Assembly: GCF_025642975.1 (NCBI RefSeq)
Contig: NZ_JANZKJ010000006.1
Span: 62,001 to 126,000 of the forward strand
Length of the DNA: 64,000 nucleotides
Source: Pseudomonas sp. RIT-PI-S
GTDB lineage: Bacteria > Pseudomonadota > Gammaproteobacteria > Pseudomonadales > Pseudomonadaceae
Reading direction: 5' to 3'
Shown here: one piece after another, positions 31,732 through 43,564 of the stretch
Layout: the number at the start of each line of letters is the position of its first letter
Position numbering within the stretch: position 1 is the first letter of the stretch
Notes under the pieces: model-generated
Seen by the model: the letters and a program-made list of their open reading frames with translations, nothing else
What the model was told of the DNA's origin: nothing
The model's database searches: none
Position numbers and translations under genes: made by a program

Positions 31732-32103
31732 GGCGTTAGAGCCGTTGCGCTAACTTCAACGTGTAATCACCTCGTCATGGCGCTGTGTTTGCATAGCAAG
31801 CCAGGTTGATTATCAAACCGCTATAACGGCGAGAGCGTCATCCTGGCTGTAAGGGAATAAGGCACAAACATGGGTTGTAATGCAGTACAAGCGGCCCGCT
31901 CCAGGGGCTTGTTTTTGTAACTGGAGTTGGCGTAGAGTCGTCTCGACTGAGTTTGCATGGGTCGCTATGGTTCGTGACCTGGGCAGTAGCGCTAGGCTTT
32001 GCTACAACCCGTTCGACGTCTCTTACTTTCCTGCAACCAGCAACAGCGCCCTTTCATTTTGAAAAGCAGCTGACACTAATTTTGAGCTTCAAGGAAATAA
32101 GAT
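31732..32103. other. 372-bp gap between gcvT and the cold-shock gene, probable long leader region
   Basis: No credible gene is visible. The gap holds one terminator-like hairpin (31887-31916) and an A/T-richer stretch before the cold-shock gene with AAGGA as its ribosome site. Long structured leaders are usual for cold-shock genes, so part of this may be transcribed. Confidence 0.4.
31887..31916 (+). terminator. terminator-like hairpin upstream of the cold-shock gene
   Basis: ACAAGC (31887-31892) pairs with GCTTGT (31907-31912), with an inner CCC/GGG pairing and a T5 run at 31912-31916. It may end the gcv operon, 155 bp after gcvT, or act in the cold-shock leader. Confidence 0.5.
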
Positions 32104-32316
32104 ATGAGCACCCGTCAGAGCGGTACCGTTAAGTGGTTTAACGACGAAAAAGGTTTTGGTTTTATCACTCCTGAGAGCGGTCCGGACCTGTTCGTACACT
32201 TCCGCGCTATTCAAGGCAACGGTTTCAAAAGCCTGAAAGAAGGCCAGAAGGTTACCTTCGTCGCCGTGCAGGGCCAGAAAGGCATGCAGGCAGACGAAGT
32301 TCAAGCCGAAGCCTAA
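32104..32316 (+). CDS. cold-shock protein of the CspA family
   Basis: A 70-residue single cold-shock domain that binds single-stranded RNA/DNA. RNP1 KGFGFI and RNP2 LFVHF are intact, and [20 protein letters not shown] is typical. The start ATG follows AAGGA. The usual histidine-rich VSMI segment is replaced by [18 protein letters not shown], as in Pseudomonas CapB/CspD-like copies. It is followed by a very strong terminator. Confidence 0.95.
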   Translation: MSTRQSGTVKWFNDEKGFGFITPESGPDLFVHFRAIQGNGFKSLKEGQKVTFVAVQGQKGMQADEVQAEA

Positions 32317-32333
32317 ACCTCTTCGCATAAAAA

Positions 32334-32366
32334 AAGCCCCGGTTGATTACAACCGGGGCTTTTTTT
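32334..32366. terminator. bidirectional Rho-independent terminator
   Basis: A perfect 10-bp stem GCCCCGGTTG / CAACCGGGGC with a 4-base loop is flanked by A7 on the left and T7 on the right. It ends both the rightward cold-shock gene and the leftward lptF-lptG transcript. Confidence 0.95.
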
Positions 32367-32439
32367 ATGCCTTGCGGGAGCGGAGCCTGTGAGCCCCGCA
32401 CTGCCTCGGCTACAGGCTAACGCCAGCGCTTACAAGCCT

Positions 32440-33501
32440 TTACCCCGCCCTACGCAGCAGCCAGGCACCGGCCACGGCACACACCGCCGCCGGTAGCGCG
32501 ACCGCCAACAGTGGCGGGAAGCCGAAGACCAGGCTGGAAGGGCCGAGCAGGTCCTGGGCGATACGGAACACGAAGCCCACCAGCACACCGGTGAACACTC
32601 GCTGGCCCAGGGTCACCGAACGCAGCGGGCCGAAGATGAAGGAGATCGCCATCAGCACCAGCGCCGCGGTCACGAGCGGCTGCAGGACCTTGGTCCAGAA
32701 GGCCAGCCAGTACTTGCCACTATTGAGCCCCTGCGCCGCCAGGTAGTGGATGTAATCCCACAACCCGGTAATCGAAAGCGACTCGGGCGCCATGACGACA
32801 GTACCCAGCAGCTGTGGCGTCAGCGCCACGTCCCAGCGCTCGCTGTCAGCCGGCACTACTTCCGTATGGTCGCCCTTGAACACGGTGGTAGTGACTTCGC
32901 TGAGCAACCAGTAACTGTCCTGGTAAACCGCCTTGCGCGCGAAGCTGGACTTGAGCAGGTGGCGCTGGTCGTCGAACTCGTAGCGAGTTACCCCATACAG
33001 CAGGCCATGTGGCTGCACCGTGTTGATATGGATGTATTCATTACCCTGACGATGCCACAAACCATGTTTGCCGCTTTGCGCCTCGCCACCACCCTGGGCC
33101 AACGAGCGGGCCGCCTGGGCCTGGTCTTCGGCCGGGGGGGCGACGTACTCGCCGACCAACACGCCGGCCAGCATCAGCACCAGCATGGGCTTCATGACCG
33201 CCCACACGATGCGCGGCACGGACACCCCGGCCGCCCGCATGATGGTCAGCTCGCTGCTGCTGGCGAGGCTGCCCAGGCCGATCAGGCAGCCGATCAGCGC
33301 GGACATCGGCAACAGCTCGTACAAACGGCGCGGCGCCGTCAGCAGCACATACCAGGCGGCGTCGCCGAGGGTATAGGTATCGTTGAGGTCGCCCAGCTCG
33401 TCGATCAGCGCGAACAGGGTCGCCAGGCCGAGGATGATGCCCAGCACCGCGAGTATGGCAACGAAGACGCTGCGGCCGATGTAACCGTCGAGCAGCCTCA
33501 T
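32440..33501 (-). CDS. lptG: LPS export ABC transporter permease LptG
   Basis: One of two inner-membrane permeases of the LptB2FG complex that extracts lipopolysaccharide for transport to the outer membrane. The 353-residue protein has three N-terminal transmembrane helices, a periplasmic beta-jellyroll (about 130-265) and three C-terminal helices. MRLLDGYIGRSVFVAILAV is the typical start. The ATG at 33501 overlaps the lptF stop by 4 bp. Confidence 0.95.
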   Translation of the reverse strand: MRLLDGYIGRSVFVAILAVLGIILGLATLFALIDELGDLNDTYTLGDAAWYVLLTAPRRLYELLPMSALIGCLIGLGSLASSSELTIMRAAGVSVPRIVWAVMKPMLVLMLAGVLVGEYVAPPAEDQAQAARSLAQGGGEAQSGKHGLWHRQGNEYIHINTVQPHGLLYGVTRYEFDDQRHLLKSSFARKAVYQDSYWLLSEVTTTVFKGDHTEVVPADSERWDVALTPQLLGTVVMAPESLSITGLWDYIHYLAAQGLNSGKYWLAFWTKVLQPLVTAALVLMAISFIFGPLRSVTLGQRVFTGVLVGFVFRIAQDLLGPSSLVFGFPPLLAVALPAAVCAVAGAWLLRRAG

Positions 33502-34616
33502 TTCGACACCTCCGCCAGGGCACGTCGACGTGCCCGCGACAGGCGCCAGGGTTGCCAGCCCATCAGGCCGACACCGATGGCAAGGAACAGCAGGTGCACC
33601 CACCACAGGCCGAGGTCGATGGGCACGCGGCCTTTTTCAAGGGCGCTGCGCATGGAGATAAGGATGGTCAGGTAGGCCATGTAGAGGAGGATCGCTGGCA
33701 GCAGTTTGAGGAAGCGACCTTGCCGCGGGTTGACCCTGGCCAGCGGTACGGCCATCAGCGCGACCACGAACACCAGCAGCGGCAGCGATAGCCGCCATTG
33801 CAGCTCGGCGCGGTCACGCAGTTCGGCGGAGCCCAGGAGGTCCGTTGTAGGGATGGCTTCGCGCTCGCTGATCTCTTCGCTCACTTCCGGGCGCGGCAAC
33901 ATCACCCCGTAAGTGTCGTAGCGGATGGCGCGGTAGTCTGGCTGGCCAGGATTGCCGTCGTAACGGTAGCCGTTTTCCAGGATCAGATAGCGATTGCCGT
34001 TGGGGTCCGTTTCCTGATGGCCTTTGTCTGCCACCAGCACGGAAATCCCCCGGTCTTTTTTACCGTTGCCAGACTCACGCTTCTCGGAAATGAACACGCC
34101 GCCGAGGTTGATGCGGTCTTCGGACAGCTCTTCGGTGTAGGTCACCCGGGTGCCATCGCGCAGCATCTGGAAACGGCCCGGCACCAGGGTATCGAACTCC
34201 GTGAGCGCGTCTTGCTGGTTGAGGATCTGTGCGACCCGCGCAACCCCTTGCGGCGCGAGGCTCAGGCTCAGCCAGGCCACCAACAGGGCGACCACCGCCG
34301 CTGGCGCTAGGGTGATGGCCAGCAAGCGCTGCTGGCTCATGCCGGTGGCGGACAGCACGGTCATTTCGCTTTCCAGGTACAGCCGGCCATAGGCCAGGAG
34401 AATGCCCAGGAACAGCCCCAGCGGCAGGATCAGCTGCAGGAAGCCGGGCAGGCGAAAGCCCATGATCTGGAACAGTACGCCCGGGTCGAGGGCGCCACTG
34501 GCGGCCTGCGCCAGGTACTTGATGAAGCGACCACTCATGATGATTACCAGCAACACGGCGCTGACAGCGCTGAGGGTCACCAGGACTTCGCGGGACAGAT
34601 AACGGAAAACGATCAA
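33498..34616 (-). CDS. lptF: LPS export ABC transporter permease LptF
   Basis: Partner permease of LptG with the same 3 TM, jellyroll, 3 TM layout. LIVFRYLSREVLVTLSAVSAVLLVIIMSGRF and LYLESEMTVLSATGMS are diagnostic. The start is placed at a TTG (34616, 372 residues) because GGGGTG lies 8-9 bases upstream and homologues begin with MIVFRYL; a GTG three codons earlier (34625) is an alternative. First gene of lptF-lptG, divergent from pepA across 231 bp. Confidence 0.93.
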   Translation of the reverse strand: MIVFRYLSREVLVTLSAVSAVLLVIIMSGRFIKYLAQAASGALDPGVLFQIMGFRLPGFLQLILPLGLFLGILLAYGRLYLESEMTVLSATGMSQQRLLAITLAPAAVVALLVAWLSLSLAPQGVARVAQILNQQDALTEFDTLVPGRFQMLRDGTRVTYTEELSEDRINLGGVFISEKRESGNGKKDRGISVLVADKGHQETDPNGNRYLILENGYRYDGNPGQPDYRAIRYDTYGVMLPRPEVSEEISEREAIPTTDLLGSAELRDRAELQWRLSLPLLVFVVALMAVPLARVNPRQGRFLKLLPAILLYMAYLTILISMRSALEKGRVPIDLGLWWVHLLFLAIGVGLMGWQPWRLSRARRRALAEVSK

Positions 34617-34847
34617 ACCAGACACCCCGGGGTTACCAGCCTTGGCGGCCATGTGCCTGCGCGGCTCGCGCACAGGCCCGACGGAAAAAGTGCGCGCATT
34701 ATCCTGTGAATGTGGGTGGCTGTCACTTGGCGGCGTGCCAACGGGGTTGTCAGCGGCAGAGCCTGAGGCTCAAACTGGGCGCTTATGCCTGGGGCAACAC
34801 GGGGCGACACGCCGCGTTTAAGTCGAACAACTTATTAGGGACGCTAA

Positions 34848-36335
<1,488 letters not shown>

Positions 36336-36383
36336 GGAGCATGGCCACCAGGCTGGCACCCGCTAGCCCGGTGGCTCGTCGCC

Positions 36384-36812
36384 ATGACTCAAGTCGACTT
36401 TTATGTCCTTCCCAGCCCGCTGCCTTCGGCGCGGCTGGATTTCGCCTGCAAGCTCGCCGAAAAAGCCTGGCGCCTAGGCCATCAGGTGCATGTCCATTGC
36501 GCCGATGCCGAACAACGCCAGGATCTGGACGCCCGCCTGTGGGCGTTCAAGGGCGAGAGCTTCGTTCCCCATGCCCAGGCCGAGGAACTTGGCCTGGCGC
36601 CTGTGACACTCGGGCTGGCCGAGCCCGCGGGGGGTAACGGCGACCTGCTGATCAACCTGACCCTGGCAGTGCCCACCTTCGTCGCCCGGTTTGCCCGCGT
36701 GGCGGAAATCGTCATCGCCGACCCACCGGTGCGAAACCAGGCCCGGGAGAATTTCCGCTTCTATCGCGAACAGGGCTATCCTTTGCAGGATCACCGCCTG
36801 ACGCGTATCTGA
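36384..36812 (+). CDS. holC: DNA polymerase III chi subunit
   Basis: The accessory subunit linking the clamp loader to single-strand-binding protein at the replication fork. The 142 residues fit the family: FYVLPSPLPSARLDFACKLAEKAWRLGHQVHVHC at the N-terminus and a conserved C-terminal NFRFYREQGYPLQDH. It lies 48 bp after pepA and before a small acidic-protein gene, the usual pepA-holC-valS neighbourhood. Confidence 0.93.
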   Translation: MTQVDFYVLPSPLPSARLDFACKLAEKAWRLGHQVHVHCADAEQRQDLDARLWAFKGESFVPHAQAEELGLAPVTLGLAEPAGGNGDLLINLTLAVPTFVARFARVAEIVIADPPVRNQARENFRFYREQGYPLQDHRLTRI

Positions 36813-36821
36813 GTTGCCTTC

Positions 36822-37223
36822 ATGGATAAACCCACCCCCTTGCCCGACTCCACCCAACTGCTGGACGACCTAGAGTCCATCCGCCGCCTGCTTGGGGATG
36901 ATTCCCTGGAGCCGCCGGTGCTGACCGAAACGGTCGAAGAGCCCGCGGAGGAGTCGATCCCGCTGTTGTTCGAGGCAGTCGAGGCGCCAACCGCTGCAAG
37001 CGCCGAAGTGCCGGCCCTGGTGGAAGTCGCACCACCGGCGGCTGCAAGCCCGGCGCAAAACCGCCAGGACACGCTGCTGCACCTTGACGCCGAACTGCGC
37101 GAGGCCGCCCGGCGGATCATGCAGGATGTGATCGACGACTTCGCGCCGCACATCGAGACCGAAATCAAGCGCCGGCTCGAGGCGCGCATGCAGCGTTTGC
37201 TGGATAGCCCGCCCGTAGCATAG
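36822..37223 (+). CDS. hypothetical acidic protein between holC and valS
   Basis: I do not recognise a function. The 133-residue protein has an N-terminal [15 protein letters not shown] helix, a low-complexity E/P/A-rich linker (about 30-78) and a basic amphipathic C-terminal helix (about 83-128, [40 protein letters not shown]) that could form a coiled coil. It starts 9 bp after holC, so it is very probably cotranscribed; a role with the chi subunit is only a guess. Confidence 0.75.
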   Translation: MDKPTPLPDSTQLLDDLESIRRLLGDDSLEPPVLTETVEEPAEESIPLLFEAVEAPTAASAEVPALVEVAPPAAASPAQNRQDTLLHLDAELREAARRIMQDVIDDFAPHIETEIKRRLEARMQRLLDSPPVA

Positions 37224-37419
37224 CCCGCACTGCGCGCCAGGCTCGTCCCGCGCCGGCGCCCGGAGCCTCGGGCGCATGCCGGGCTTGGCTGCATCCGTGG
37301 CCTGTGCGGGTTCACAGGCCGGCGCCAGACGACCGGCCCCCTGCTCCTACAACATAAACCTCCTTCCCGTTATACTGTCCGGCTTTCCCGAATACTTGCC
37401 TTACAGGGCCCTGCCGCGC
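37224..37419. other. REP-like intergenic region before valS
   Basis: The 196-bp gap holds GC-rich inverted segments resembling worn REP elements (for example around 37310-37350, with GGCGCCAG and GCTCCTAC) and the valS leader. No gene is visible. Confidence 0.35.
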
Positions 37420-40266
37420 ATGGACAAGACTTACCAGCCGCACGCCATCGAAACTTCCTGGTATCAGACCTGGGAAGCGCAGAACTACTTCGCGCCCCAG
37501 GGCTCTGGCGACCCCTACACCATCATGATCCCGCCGCCGAACGTCACCGGCAGCCTGCACATGGGCCATGGCTTCAACAATGCGATCATGGACGCCCTCA
37601 TTCGCTTCCGCCGCATGCAGGGCCGCAATACCCTGTGGCAGCCGGGCACCGACCACGCCGGTATCGCCACCCAGATGCTGGTGGAGCGCCAGCTCGAAGC
37701 CAAAGGCCAGAGCCGCCATGATCTCGGCCGCGAGGCGTTTCTCGAGAAGGTCTGGGAGTGGAAGAACGAGTCTGGGGGCAACATCAGCCGGCAGATCCGC
37801 CGCCTCGGTTCATCCGTGGACTGGTCGCGCGAGCGCTTCACCATGGACGACGGCTTGTCCGAAGCGGTCAAGGAAGCCTTCGTACGGCTGCATGAAGACG
37901 GCCTGATCTACCGTGGCAAGCGCCTGGTCAACTGGGACACCAAGCTGCATACGGCGATCTCCGACCTCGAAGTGGAAAACCACGACGAAAAAGGCCACCT
38001 GTGGAACCTGCGCTACCCCCTCGCCGACGGTGCCACCACGGCCGAAGGCCACGCCTACCTGGTAGTGGCCACCACTCGCCCGGAAACCATGCTCGGCGAC
38101 GTCGCCGTGGCGGTGAACCCGAGCGATGAACGCTACCAGGCCCTGGTCGGCAAGTTCGTCGAGCTGCCTTTGGTGGGCCGGCGCATTCCGATCATCGCCG
38201 ACGATTACTGCGACCCGGCTTTCGGCACCGGCTGCGTGAAAATCACCAGCGCGCACGATTTCAACGACTATGAAGTCGGCAAGCGCCACAACCTGCCGCT
38301 GCTCAACATCTTCGACAAGAACGCCCAGGTTCTCCCAGCGCTGCAAGCCTTCAACCTCGATGGCTCGGTGAACGAGCAGATCGCCACCGAGCTGCCAGCC
38401 GCCTATGCGGGGCTGGACCGTTTCGAGGCGCGCAAGCGCATCGTTGCCGACTTCGATGCCGCCGGCCTGCTGGTGAGCGTGGACGACCATGCGCTGAAGG
38501 TGCCCAAGGGCGACCGCTCCGGCACGGTGATCGAGCCTTGGCTCACCGACCAATGGTACGTTTCCACCAAGCCGCTGGCCGAGCCGGCGATCGCCGCCGT
38601 GGAAGATGGGCGCATCCAGTTCGTGCCCAAGCAATACGAGAACATGTACTTCTCGTGGATGCGCGACATCCAGGACTGGTGCATCAGCCGCCAGCTGTGG
38701 TGGGGCCACCGCATTCCCGCCTGGTACGACGAAAGCGGCCAGGTGTACGTGGGCCGCAGCGAAGCGGAAGTGCGCGCCAAGCACGGGTTGGGCGCCGAGG
38801 TGACGCTGCAACAGGACAACGACGTGCTCGACACCTGGTTCAGCTCTGGGCTGTGGACGTTCTCCACGCTCGGCTGGCCTGAGCAAACGGACTTCCTCAA
38901 GACCTTCCACTCCACGGATGTATTGGTCACCGGCTTCGACATCATCTTCTTCTGGGTCGCCCGGATGATCATGCTGACCATGCACCTGGTGAAGAACCCC
39001 GACGGCACGGCGCAAGTGCCGTTCAAGACCGTCTACGTCCACGGCCTGGTGCGCGATGGGCAGGGCCAGAAGATGTCCAAGTCCAAGGGCAACGTACTCG
39101 ACCCGCTGGACATCGTCGACGGCATCACCCTGGACGCCTTGCTGGACAAGCGCACCAGCGGCCTGTTGCAACCCAAGCTCGCGGACAAGATCGCCAAGCA
39201 GACCCGTGCCGAGTTCCCTGAGGGGATCGACAGCTACGGCACCGACGCCTTGCGCTTTACCTTCTGCTCGCTGGCGTCCACCGGCCGCGACATCAAGTTC
39301 GACATGGGCCGGGTGGAGGGCTACCGCAACTTCTGCAACAAGATCTGGAACGCCGCCCGCTACGTGCTGGACAAGGGCGAGGACTGCGGCCAGAACGGCG
39401 AAGCGGTGGAACTGTCGCTGGCCGACCGCTGGATCATCTCGCAACTGCAACGCACCGAAGCCGAAGTGACCCGGCAGCTGGATCAATTCCGCTTCGACCT
39501 GGCCGCACAGGCGCTGTATGAGTTCATCTGGAACCAATATTGCGACTGGTACCTGGAGCTGTCCAAGCCCGTGCTGTGGGACGACACCGCTCCGGTAGAA
39601 CGCCAGCGCGGCACCCGCCGCACGCTGGTGCGGGTACTGGAAGTGGCGCTGCGCCTGGCGCACCCGTTCATGCCGTTCATCACCGAAGAGATCTGGCAAC
39701 GCCTGGCACCTCTGGCAGGCATTCAGGGCCAAACCATCATGCTGCAGCCCTGGCCGGTCGCCAATGACAGCCGCCTGGACGACGCCGCCGAGCGCGACAT
39801 CGAATGGGTCAAGGAGCTGATGCTAGGTGTGCGTAACATCCGCGGCGAAATGAACATCGGCCCCGGCAAGCCACTGCACCTGTACCTGAAGAACGCCAAC
39901 GGCGACGACCGTCGGCGCCTGGAGGAAAACCAGCACCTGTTGCGCAAGCTGGCCAAGATCGAGGCCTTCACCGTGCTCGAGGCCAGCGATGAAGCGCCGT
40001 TGAGCGCCACTGCGCTGGTGGGTGAACTGGAAGTGCTGGTGCCCATGGCCGGGCTGATCGACAAGGACGCCGAACTGGCTCGCCTGAACAAGGAAATCCA
40101 GCGCCTGCAAGGTGAAGTACAGCGGGTGGGCGGCAAGCTCTCCAATGCGGCCTTCGTCGACAAGGCACCGCCCGCGGTGATCGACAAGGAGCGCGCCAAG
40201 CTCGCCGAAGCCGAGCAGGCCCTGGCCAAGCTGGCCGAACAGCACGCCCGTATCGGCGCGCTCTGA
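37420..40266 (+). CDS. valS: valyl-tRNA synthetase
   Basis: Charges tRNA-Val with valine. The 948-residue class I enzyme has the HIGH motif as HMGH in [14 protein letters not shown], the editing domain ([17 protein letters not shown]), KMSKS in [16 protein letters not shown], the anticodon-binding region and a C-terminal coiled coil (about 880-945). The ATG at 37420 gives the canonical [11 protein letters not shown] start. Confidence 0.97.
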   Translation: MDKTYQPHAIETSWYQTWEAQNYFAPQGSGDPYTIMIPPPNVTGSLHMGHGFNNAIMDALIRFRRMQGRNTLWQPGTDHAGIATQMLVERQLEAKGQSRHDLGREAFLEKVWEWKNESGGNISRQIRRLGSSVDWSRERFTMDDGLSEAVKEAFVRLHEDGLIYRGKRLVNWDTKLHTAISDLEVENHDEKGHLWNLRYPLADGATTAEGHAYLVVATTRPETMLGDVAVAVNPSDERYQALVGKFVELPLVGRRIPIIADDYCDPAFGTGCVKITSAHDFNDYEVGKRHNLPLLNIFDKNAQVLPALQAFNLDGSVNEQIATELPAAYAGLDRFEARKRIVADFDAAGLLVSVDDHALKVPKGDRSGTVIEPWLTDQWYVSTKPLAEPAIAAVEDGRIQFVPKQYENMYFSWMRDIQDWCISRQLWWGHRIPAWYDESGQVYVGRSEAEVRAKHGLGAEVTLQQDNDVLDTWFSSGLWTFSTLGWPEQTDFLKTFHSTDVLVTGFDIIFFWVARMIMLTMHLVKNPDGTAQVPFKTVYVHGLVRDGQGQKMSKSKGNVLDPLDIVDGITLDALLDKRTSGLLQPKLADKIAKQTRAEFPEGIDSYGTDALRFTFCSLASTGRDIKFDMGRVEGYRNFCNKIWNAARYVLDKGEDCGQNGEAVELSLADRWIISQLQRTEAEVTRQLDQFRFDLAAQALYEFIWNQYCDWYLELSKPVLWDDTAPVERQRGTRRTLVRVLEVALRLAHPFMPFITEEIWQRLAPLAGIQGQTIMLQPWPVANDSRLDDAAERDIEWVKELMLGVRNIRGEMNIGPGKPLHLYLKNANGDDRRRLEENQHLLRKLAKIEAFTVLEASDEAPLSATALVGELEVLVPMAGLIDKDAELARLNKEIQRLQGEVQRVGGKLSNAAFVDKAPPAVIDKERAKLAEAEQALAKLAEQHARIGAL

Positions 40267-40338
40267 AGCACCTGTCGCGGCTGGCTGCCCTCGCTAATCA
40301 CGGGGCGCCCGCCGCGAACCTTTTTCTAGCGGCCTACG

Positions 40339-41259
40339 ATGAAACCGACCCTCCACCCGCGTAACCGCCATCAAGGCCGCTACGACTTTCCCCGGTTGAT
40401 CCAGGGCACGCCCGAGCTGGGTGAATACGTCATCCTCAACCCCTACGGCAAGCAAAGCATCGACTTTGCCGACCCCGCCGCGGTCAGGGTATTCAACCGT
40501 GCGTTGCTCAAGGCGCTCTACGGGATTGCCTTCTGGGACATTCCACCAGGCTACCTATGCCCGCCTGTGCCGGGGCGAGCGGATTACATCCATGGGGTGG
40601 CCGACTTGCTGGCGCAGGACCATGGCGGCGCCCCGCCCACAGGCGCGTCCATTCGCGCGCTGGACATCGGCACCGGCGCCAACTGCATCTACCCCTTGCT
40701 GGGGCACCTGGATTACCGCTGGCGCTTCGTAGGCTCGGACATCGACCCCGTGGCCTTGGCTTCGGCGAAGGCCATCGTGCAGGCCAACGGCTTGGCCAAG
40801 GCCATCGAGCTGCGGCTGCAAGGCGCTGCCCAACATATCCTGGAGGGGCTGGTGGCGCCGCAGGAACGCTTTGCCGTCACCCTATGCAACCCGCCCTTCC
40901 ATGCCTCCGCACAGGAGGCGATCGCCGGCAGCCAGCGCAAGTGGCGTGCCTTGGGCAAGGCCGACCCCAGCCGCAAGCTGCCGGTGCTCAACTTCGGCGG
41001 GCAGCACAATGAGCTGTGGTGCGAGGGCGGCGAGATCCGCTTCATCACGCGGCTGATCGAGGAAAGCGTGGCGCGCGGCCAGCGCATTGGCTGGTTCACC
41101 TGCCTGGTGTCCAAGGCCGGCAACCTGGCGCCGCTCCAGGCCCGTATCGCCCGCGCGGGGGCGCTGGATAGCCAGGTGGTCGCCATGGGCCAGGGACAGA
41201 AGCAAAGCCGCTTCCTGGCCTGGACCTTTCAAACTCCCGAACAGCGCCGTAGAGCCTAG
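40339..41259 (+). CDS. rlmF: 23S rRNA (adenine(1618)-N(6))-methyltransferase
   Basis: Methylates A1618 of 23S rRNA with S-adenosylmethionine. The 306-residue protein has the SAM-binding segment [16 protein letters not shown] and the adenine-N6 motif [24 protein letters not shown] is the family start. It lies 72 bp after valS in the same direction. Confidence 0.94.
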   Translation: MKPTLHPRNRHQGRYDFPRLIQGTPELGEYVILNPYGKQSIDFADPAAVRVFNRALLKALYGIAFWDIPPGYLCPPVPGRADYIHGVADLLAQDHGGAPPTGASIRALDIGTGANCIYPLLGHLDYRWRFVGSDIDPVALASAKAIVQANGLAKAIELRLQGAAQHILEGLVAPQERFAVTLCNPPFHASAQEAIAGSQRKWRALGKADPSRKLPVLNFGGQHNELWCEGGEIRFITRLIEESVARGQRIGWFTCLVSKAGNLAPLQARIARAGALDSQVVAMGQGQKQSRFLAWTFQTPEQRRRA

Positions 41260-41353
41260 CCCGCCAAGTGCCCGTGCAAGCGGGCGAAGCCTGGGCACAT
41301 CCGCAGGCTTTGCCCTCACCCTAGGATTCACCGAAATCAGCAAACAGCGACGC

Positions 41354-41381
41354 AAAAAAAACCGCGCCCTGAGGCACGGTT
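41354..41381 (-). terminator. Rho-independent terminator of the HU gene
   Basis: On the minus strand a 9-bp stem (AACCGTGCC / GGCGCGGTT with one G-U) and 4-base loop is followed by T8, about 20 bases after the HU stop codon. The A/T flanks on both sides could also end rlmF transcription. Confidence 0.85.
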
Positions 41382-41399
41382 TTTTCGGCAACGCTCAAC

Positions 41400-41681
41400 T
41401 TACTTGTTGATAGCGTCGGTCAGTACCTTGGCTGGCACGAACTTTACAACTTTCTTGGCAGCGATTTCGATGGCAGCACCGGTGGACGGGTTACGGCCAG
41501 TGCGTGCAGGACGCTCGGTGACTTTCAGCTTGCCAATGCCTGGCAGGGTGATTTCGTTGCCGTTTTCCAGCTGGTCGGCAACGATCTGGCCGAGCTGCTC
41601 GAGGGCGTTCTTGGCGGTAGCCTTCGGAGCGTCTACGGCTTCAGCGATGTCAGCGATCAGTTGGTCTTTGGTAAGTGCCAT
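41400..41681 (-). CDS. HU-family DNA-binding protein
   Basis: A nucleoid protein of 93 residues that bends DNA as a dimer. MALTKDQLIADIAEAVD and the DNA-contacting arm GRNPSTGAAIEIAAKKVVKFVPAKVL are diagnostic; the RNP motif includes the minor-groove proline. The neighbours differ from the lon-hupB locus, so it is a separate Pseudomonas HU copy and I leave the symbol open. Confidence 0.93.
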   Translation of the reverse strand: MALTKDQLIADIAEAVDAPKATAKNALEQLGQIVADQLENGNEITLPGIGKLKVTERPARTGRNPSTGAAIEIAAKKVVKFVPAKVLTDAINK

Positions 41682-42016
41682 TGTGGTGTTCCTTCCCTTT
41701 CAAATTCGTTGGGTTGCCAGAGCAACGTCAGCCGTCGGACCGGCCCCCGCGGGGTCCGGCGTCTGGGTACAGCCACGCCAATCGGCAATGTAGATGCCCA
41801 AACCAGTGTTTGGTTCGCGCTGACGGCCACTGATAAGTGGGCTAACGCCGGGGCCATCGGGCGGGCCGTTGGCGCACCAGCGCAAGAGCCGGCAAAGCTA
41901 GCACAGAGCCAAACAAATATCCGCCATTTAGGCAGTAAATATTAAGGTTTATTAGAGTTTTGGCTAAAAAATAGGCAAAACCGCCTATGGGCGCGACCGC
42001 CTGCCGCAGCCTCGGC
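41682..42016. other. 335-bp gap upstream of the HU gene
   Basis: No gene is seen. Close to HU there is a GC-rich inverted repeat (CGGACC 41736-41741 / GGTCCG 41753-41758) in the likely leader. An A/T-rich stretch at 41890-41985 probably holds the HU promoter, and a terminator for the DUF2845 gene lies at 41966-41988. Confidence 0.5.
41966..41988 (-). terminator. terminator of the DUF2845 gene
   Basis: On the minus strand ATAGGC-GGTTTT-GCCTAT is followed by a T6 run, 29 bases after the DUF2845 stop. Confidence 0.6.
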
Positions 42017-42358
42017 TCACCAAGGCAGCAGCGGCCCGTTGGGCGGGCGGCGACGCAGTTCGATCTCGACCAGCCTTTCGTCAACGAAACGAAGGTATTG
42101 ATAGCCACCGCCATTTGGCCCGTAAACCCAAACGCTGATCCGTGCGGCATTGAGCCTGGGCATGCCGTTGGGCTGCAGGGCCGGCCCCTCGCTGGCAGAG
42201 GCAATAGGCGCGCCACACCTGGCGGTGATATCGGCCATCAGGTCACCTTCGGCAACCAGCCCCGTGCCGCAGCGGAGCGTGGCGTGGGCCCCTGAGGCGC
42301 CCATAATGAGTGTGAGCGCAAGCCATGCCAGGCCTGGCATCCGCTTTTGATTCGACAT
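42017..42358 (-). CDS. DUF2845 periplasmic protein
   Basis: A small exported protein of unknown function, 113 residues. A signal peptide (1-26, cleavage after AHA) is followed by [24 protein letters not shown] with two conserved cysteines that probably pair, and [26 protein letters not shown], the hallmark of DUF2845. It is divergent from yejK and ends in its own terminator. Confidence 0.8.
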   Translation of the reverse strand: MSNQKRMPGLAWLALTLIMGASGAHATLRCGTGLVAEGDLMADITARCGAPIASASEGPALQPNGMPRLNAARISVWVYGPNGGGYQYLRFVDERLVEIELRRRPPNGPLLPW

Positions 42359-42466
42359 CGCTTACCCTTCCTTGAGAATCGCAGCTCAGTGTACCCGCCA
42401 TGGCCATCGAGTCACCCCTGGCAGTTACGGTACACTTGGCGTTTTTCCGCTATTCCCGAGGCGTCC

Positions 42467-43468
42467 ATGCCGATCCGTCACTGCATCGTTCACCTGATCG
42501 ACAAAAAGCCCGATGGCACCCCCTCCGTACTGCATGCACGAGACCGCGCGCTGGAGCATTCCCAGGCACTGGACGACATGCTCGCCGACCTCAACGAAAG
42601 CTACAACGCCAAGCAAGGCAAGGCATGGGGGCTGTTCCATGGGGAATCCGGCGCCTATCCGTTCAGCGGCTGGCTCAAGGCTTACCTGGACGATGAGCAG
42701 GATTTCACGACGTTTAGCCGCCAGGCGCTGGAGCATCTGCAAAAGCTGATGGACGAGTCCAACCTGTCGGTGGGCGGTCACGTGCTGTTCGCCCATTACA
42801 ACCAAGGCATGACGGATTACCTGGCGATCGCTTTGTTACATCACAGCGAAGGGGTAGCGGTGAACGCCGAGCTGGACGTGACGCCGTCGCGCCACCTGGA
42901 TTTGGGCCAACTGCACCTGGCGGCGCGGATCAACCTGTCCGAATGGCAGAACAATAAGCAGTCCAAGCAGTACATTTCCTTTATCAAGGGCAAGAACGGC
43001 AAGAAGGTGTCGGACTACTTCCGCGACTTCATCGGTTGCCAGGAAGGCGTGGACGGCCCGGGAGAAACCCGAACCCTGCTCAAGGCGTTCAGCGACTACG
43101 TTGAAAGCGAAGACCTGCCCGAGGAAGCGGCGCGAGAAAAAACCAAGACACTGGTGGACTACGCTACCGCCCAGACTCGCCTCGGTGAGCCGGTGGCACT
43201 CGACGAGCTGTCCGGGTTGATCGACGAAGACCGCCCCCGCGCGTTCTATGAGCACATTCGCAACAAGGACTACGGCCTGTCGCCGGAAATCCCGGCGGAT
43301 AAACGCACCCTGAACCAGTTCCGCCGCTTCACCGGCCGCGCCGAAGGCTTGTCCATCAGCTTCGAAGCCCACCTGCTGGGTTCGAAGATCGAGTACGACG
43401 AAACCGCCGGCACCCTTACCATCAAAGGCCTGCCGACGCAGCTCACCGATCAGCTCAAGCGGCGGTAG
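42467..43468 (+). CDS. ndpA: nucleoid-associated protein YejK/NdpA
   Basis: A nucleoid-associated protein of the 37-kDa family. The 333 residues begin with [17 protein letters not shown], typical of Pseudomonas Ndp[22 protein letters not shown] and [25 protein letters not shown] are family blocks. The ATG at 42467 is chosen over a 40-residue extension that would overlap the divergent DUF2845 gene. Confidence 0.92.
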   Translation: MPIRHCIVHLIDKKPDGTPSVLHARDRALEHSQALDDMLADLNESYNAKQGKAWGLFHGESGAYPFSGWLKAYLDDEQDFTTFSRQALEHLQKLMDESNLSVGGHVLFAHYNQGMTDYLAIALLHHSEGVAVNAELDVTPSRHLDLGQLHLAARINLSEWQNNKQSKQYISFIKGKNGKKVSDYFRDFIGCQEGVDGPGETRTLLKAFSDYVESEDLPEEAAREKTKTLVDYATAQTRLGEPVALDELSGLIDEDRPRAFYEHIRNKDYGLSPEIPADKRTLNQFRRFTGRAEGLSISFEAHLLGSKIEYDETAGTLTIKGLPTQLTDQLKRR

Positions 43469-43507
43469 CAGGTAGCGCATTCGAAGTAAGCGGTTGGCGA
43501 TGGCGCA

Positions 43508-43542
43508 AGCCTGCGAACCCGAGTGGCACGGGATCGCAGGCT
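43508..43542. repeat. REP-like nested inverted repeat
   Basis: A perfect 9-bp outer stem (AGCCTGCGA / TCGCAGGCT) encloses a 4-bp stem CCCG/CGGG in the gap between the convergent yejK and GST genes. No T run follows; it resembles a worn REP element and may help to end both transcripts. Confidence 0.55.
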
Positions 43543-43564
43543 CCTGGAGGTTACAGAAACAGCC

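Noticed and set aside
31880..32062. A 60-codon frame between gcvT and the cold-shock gene.
   Set aside because: No ribosome site, unusual composition and it spans the terminator-like hairpin; more likely leader sequence.
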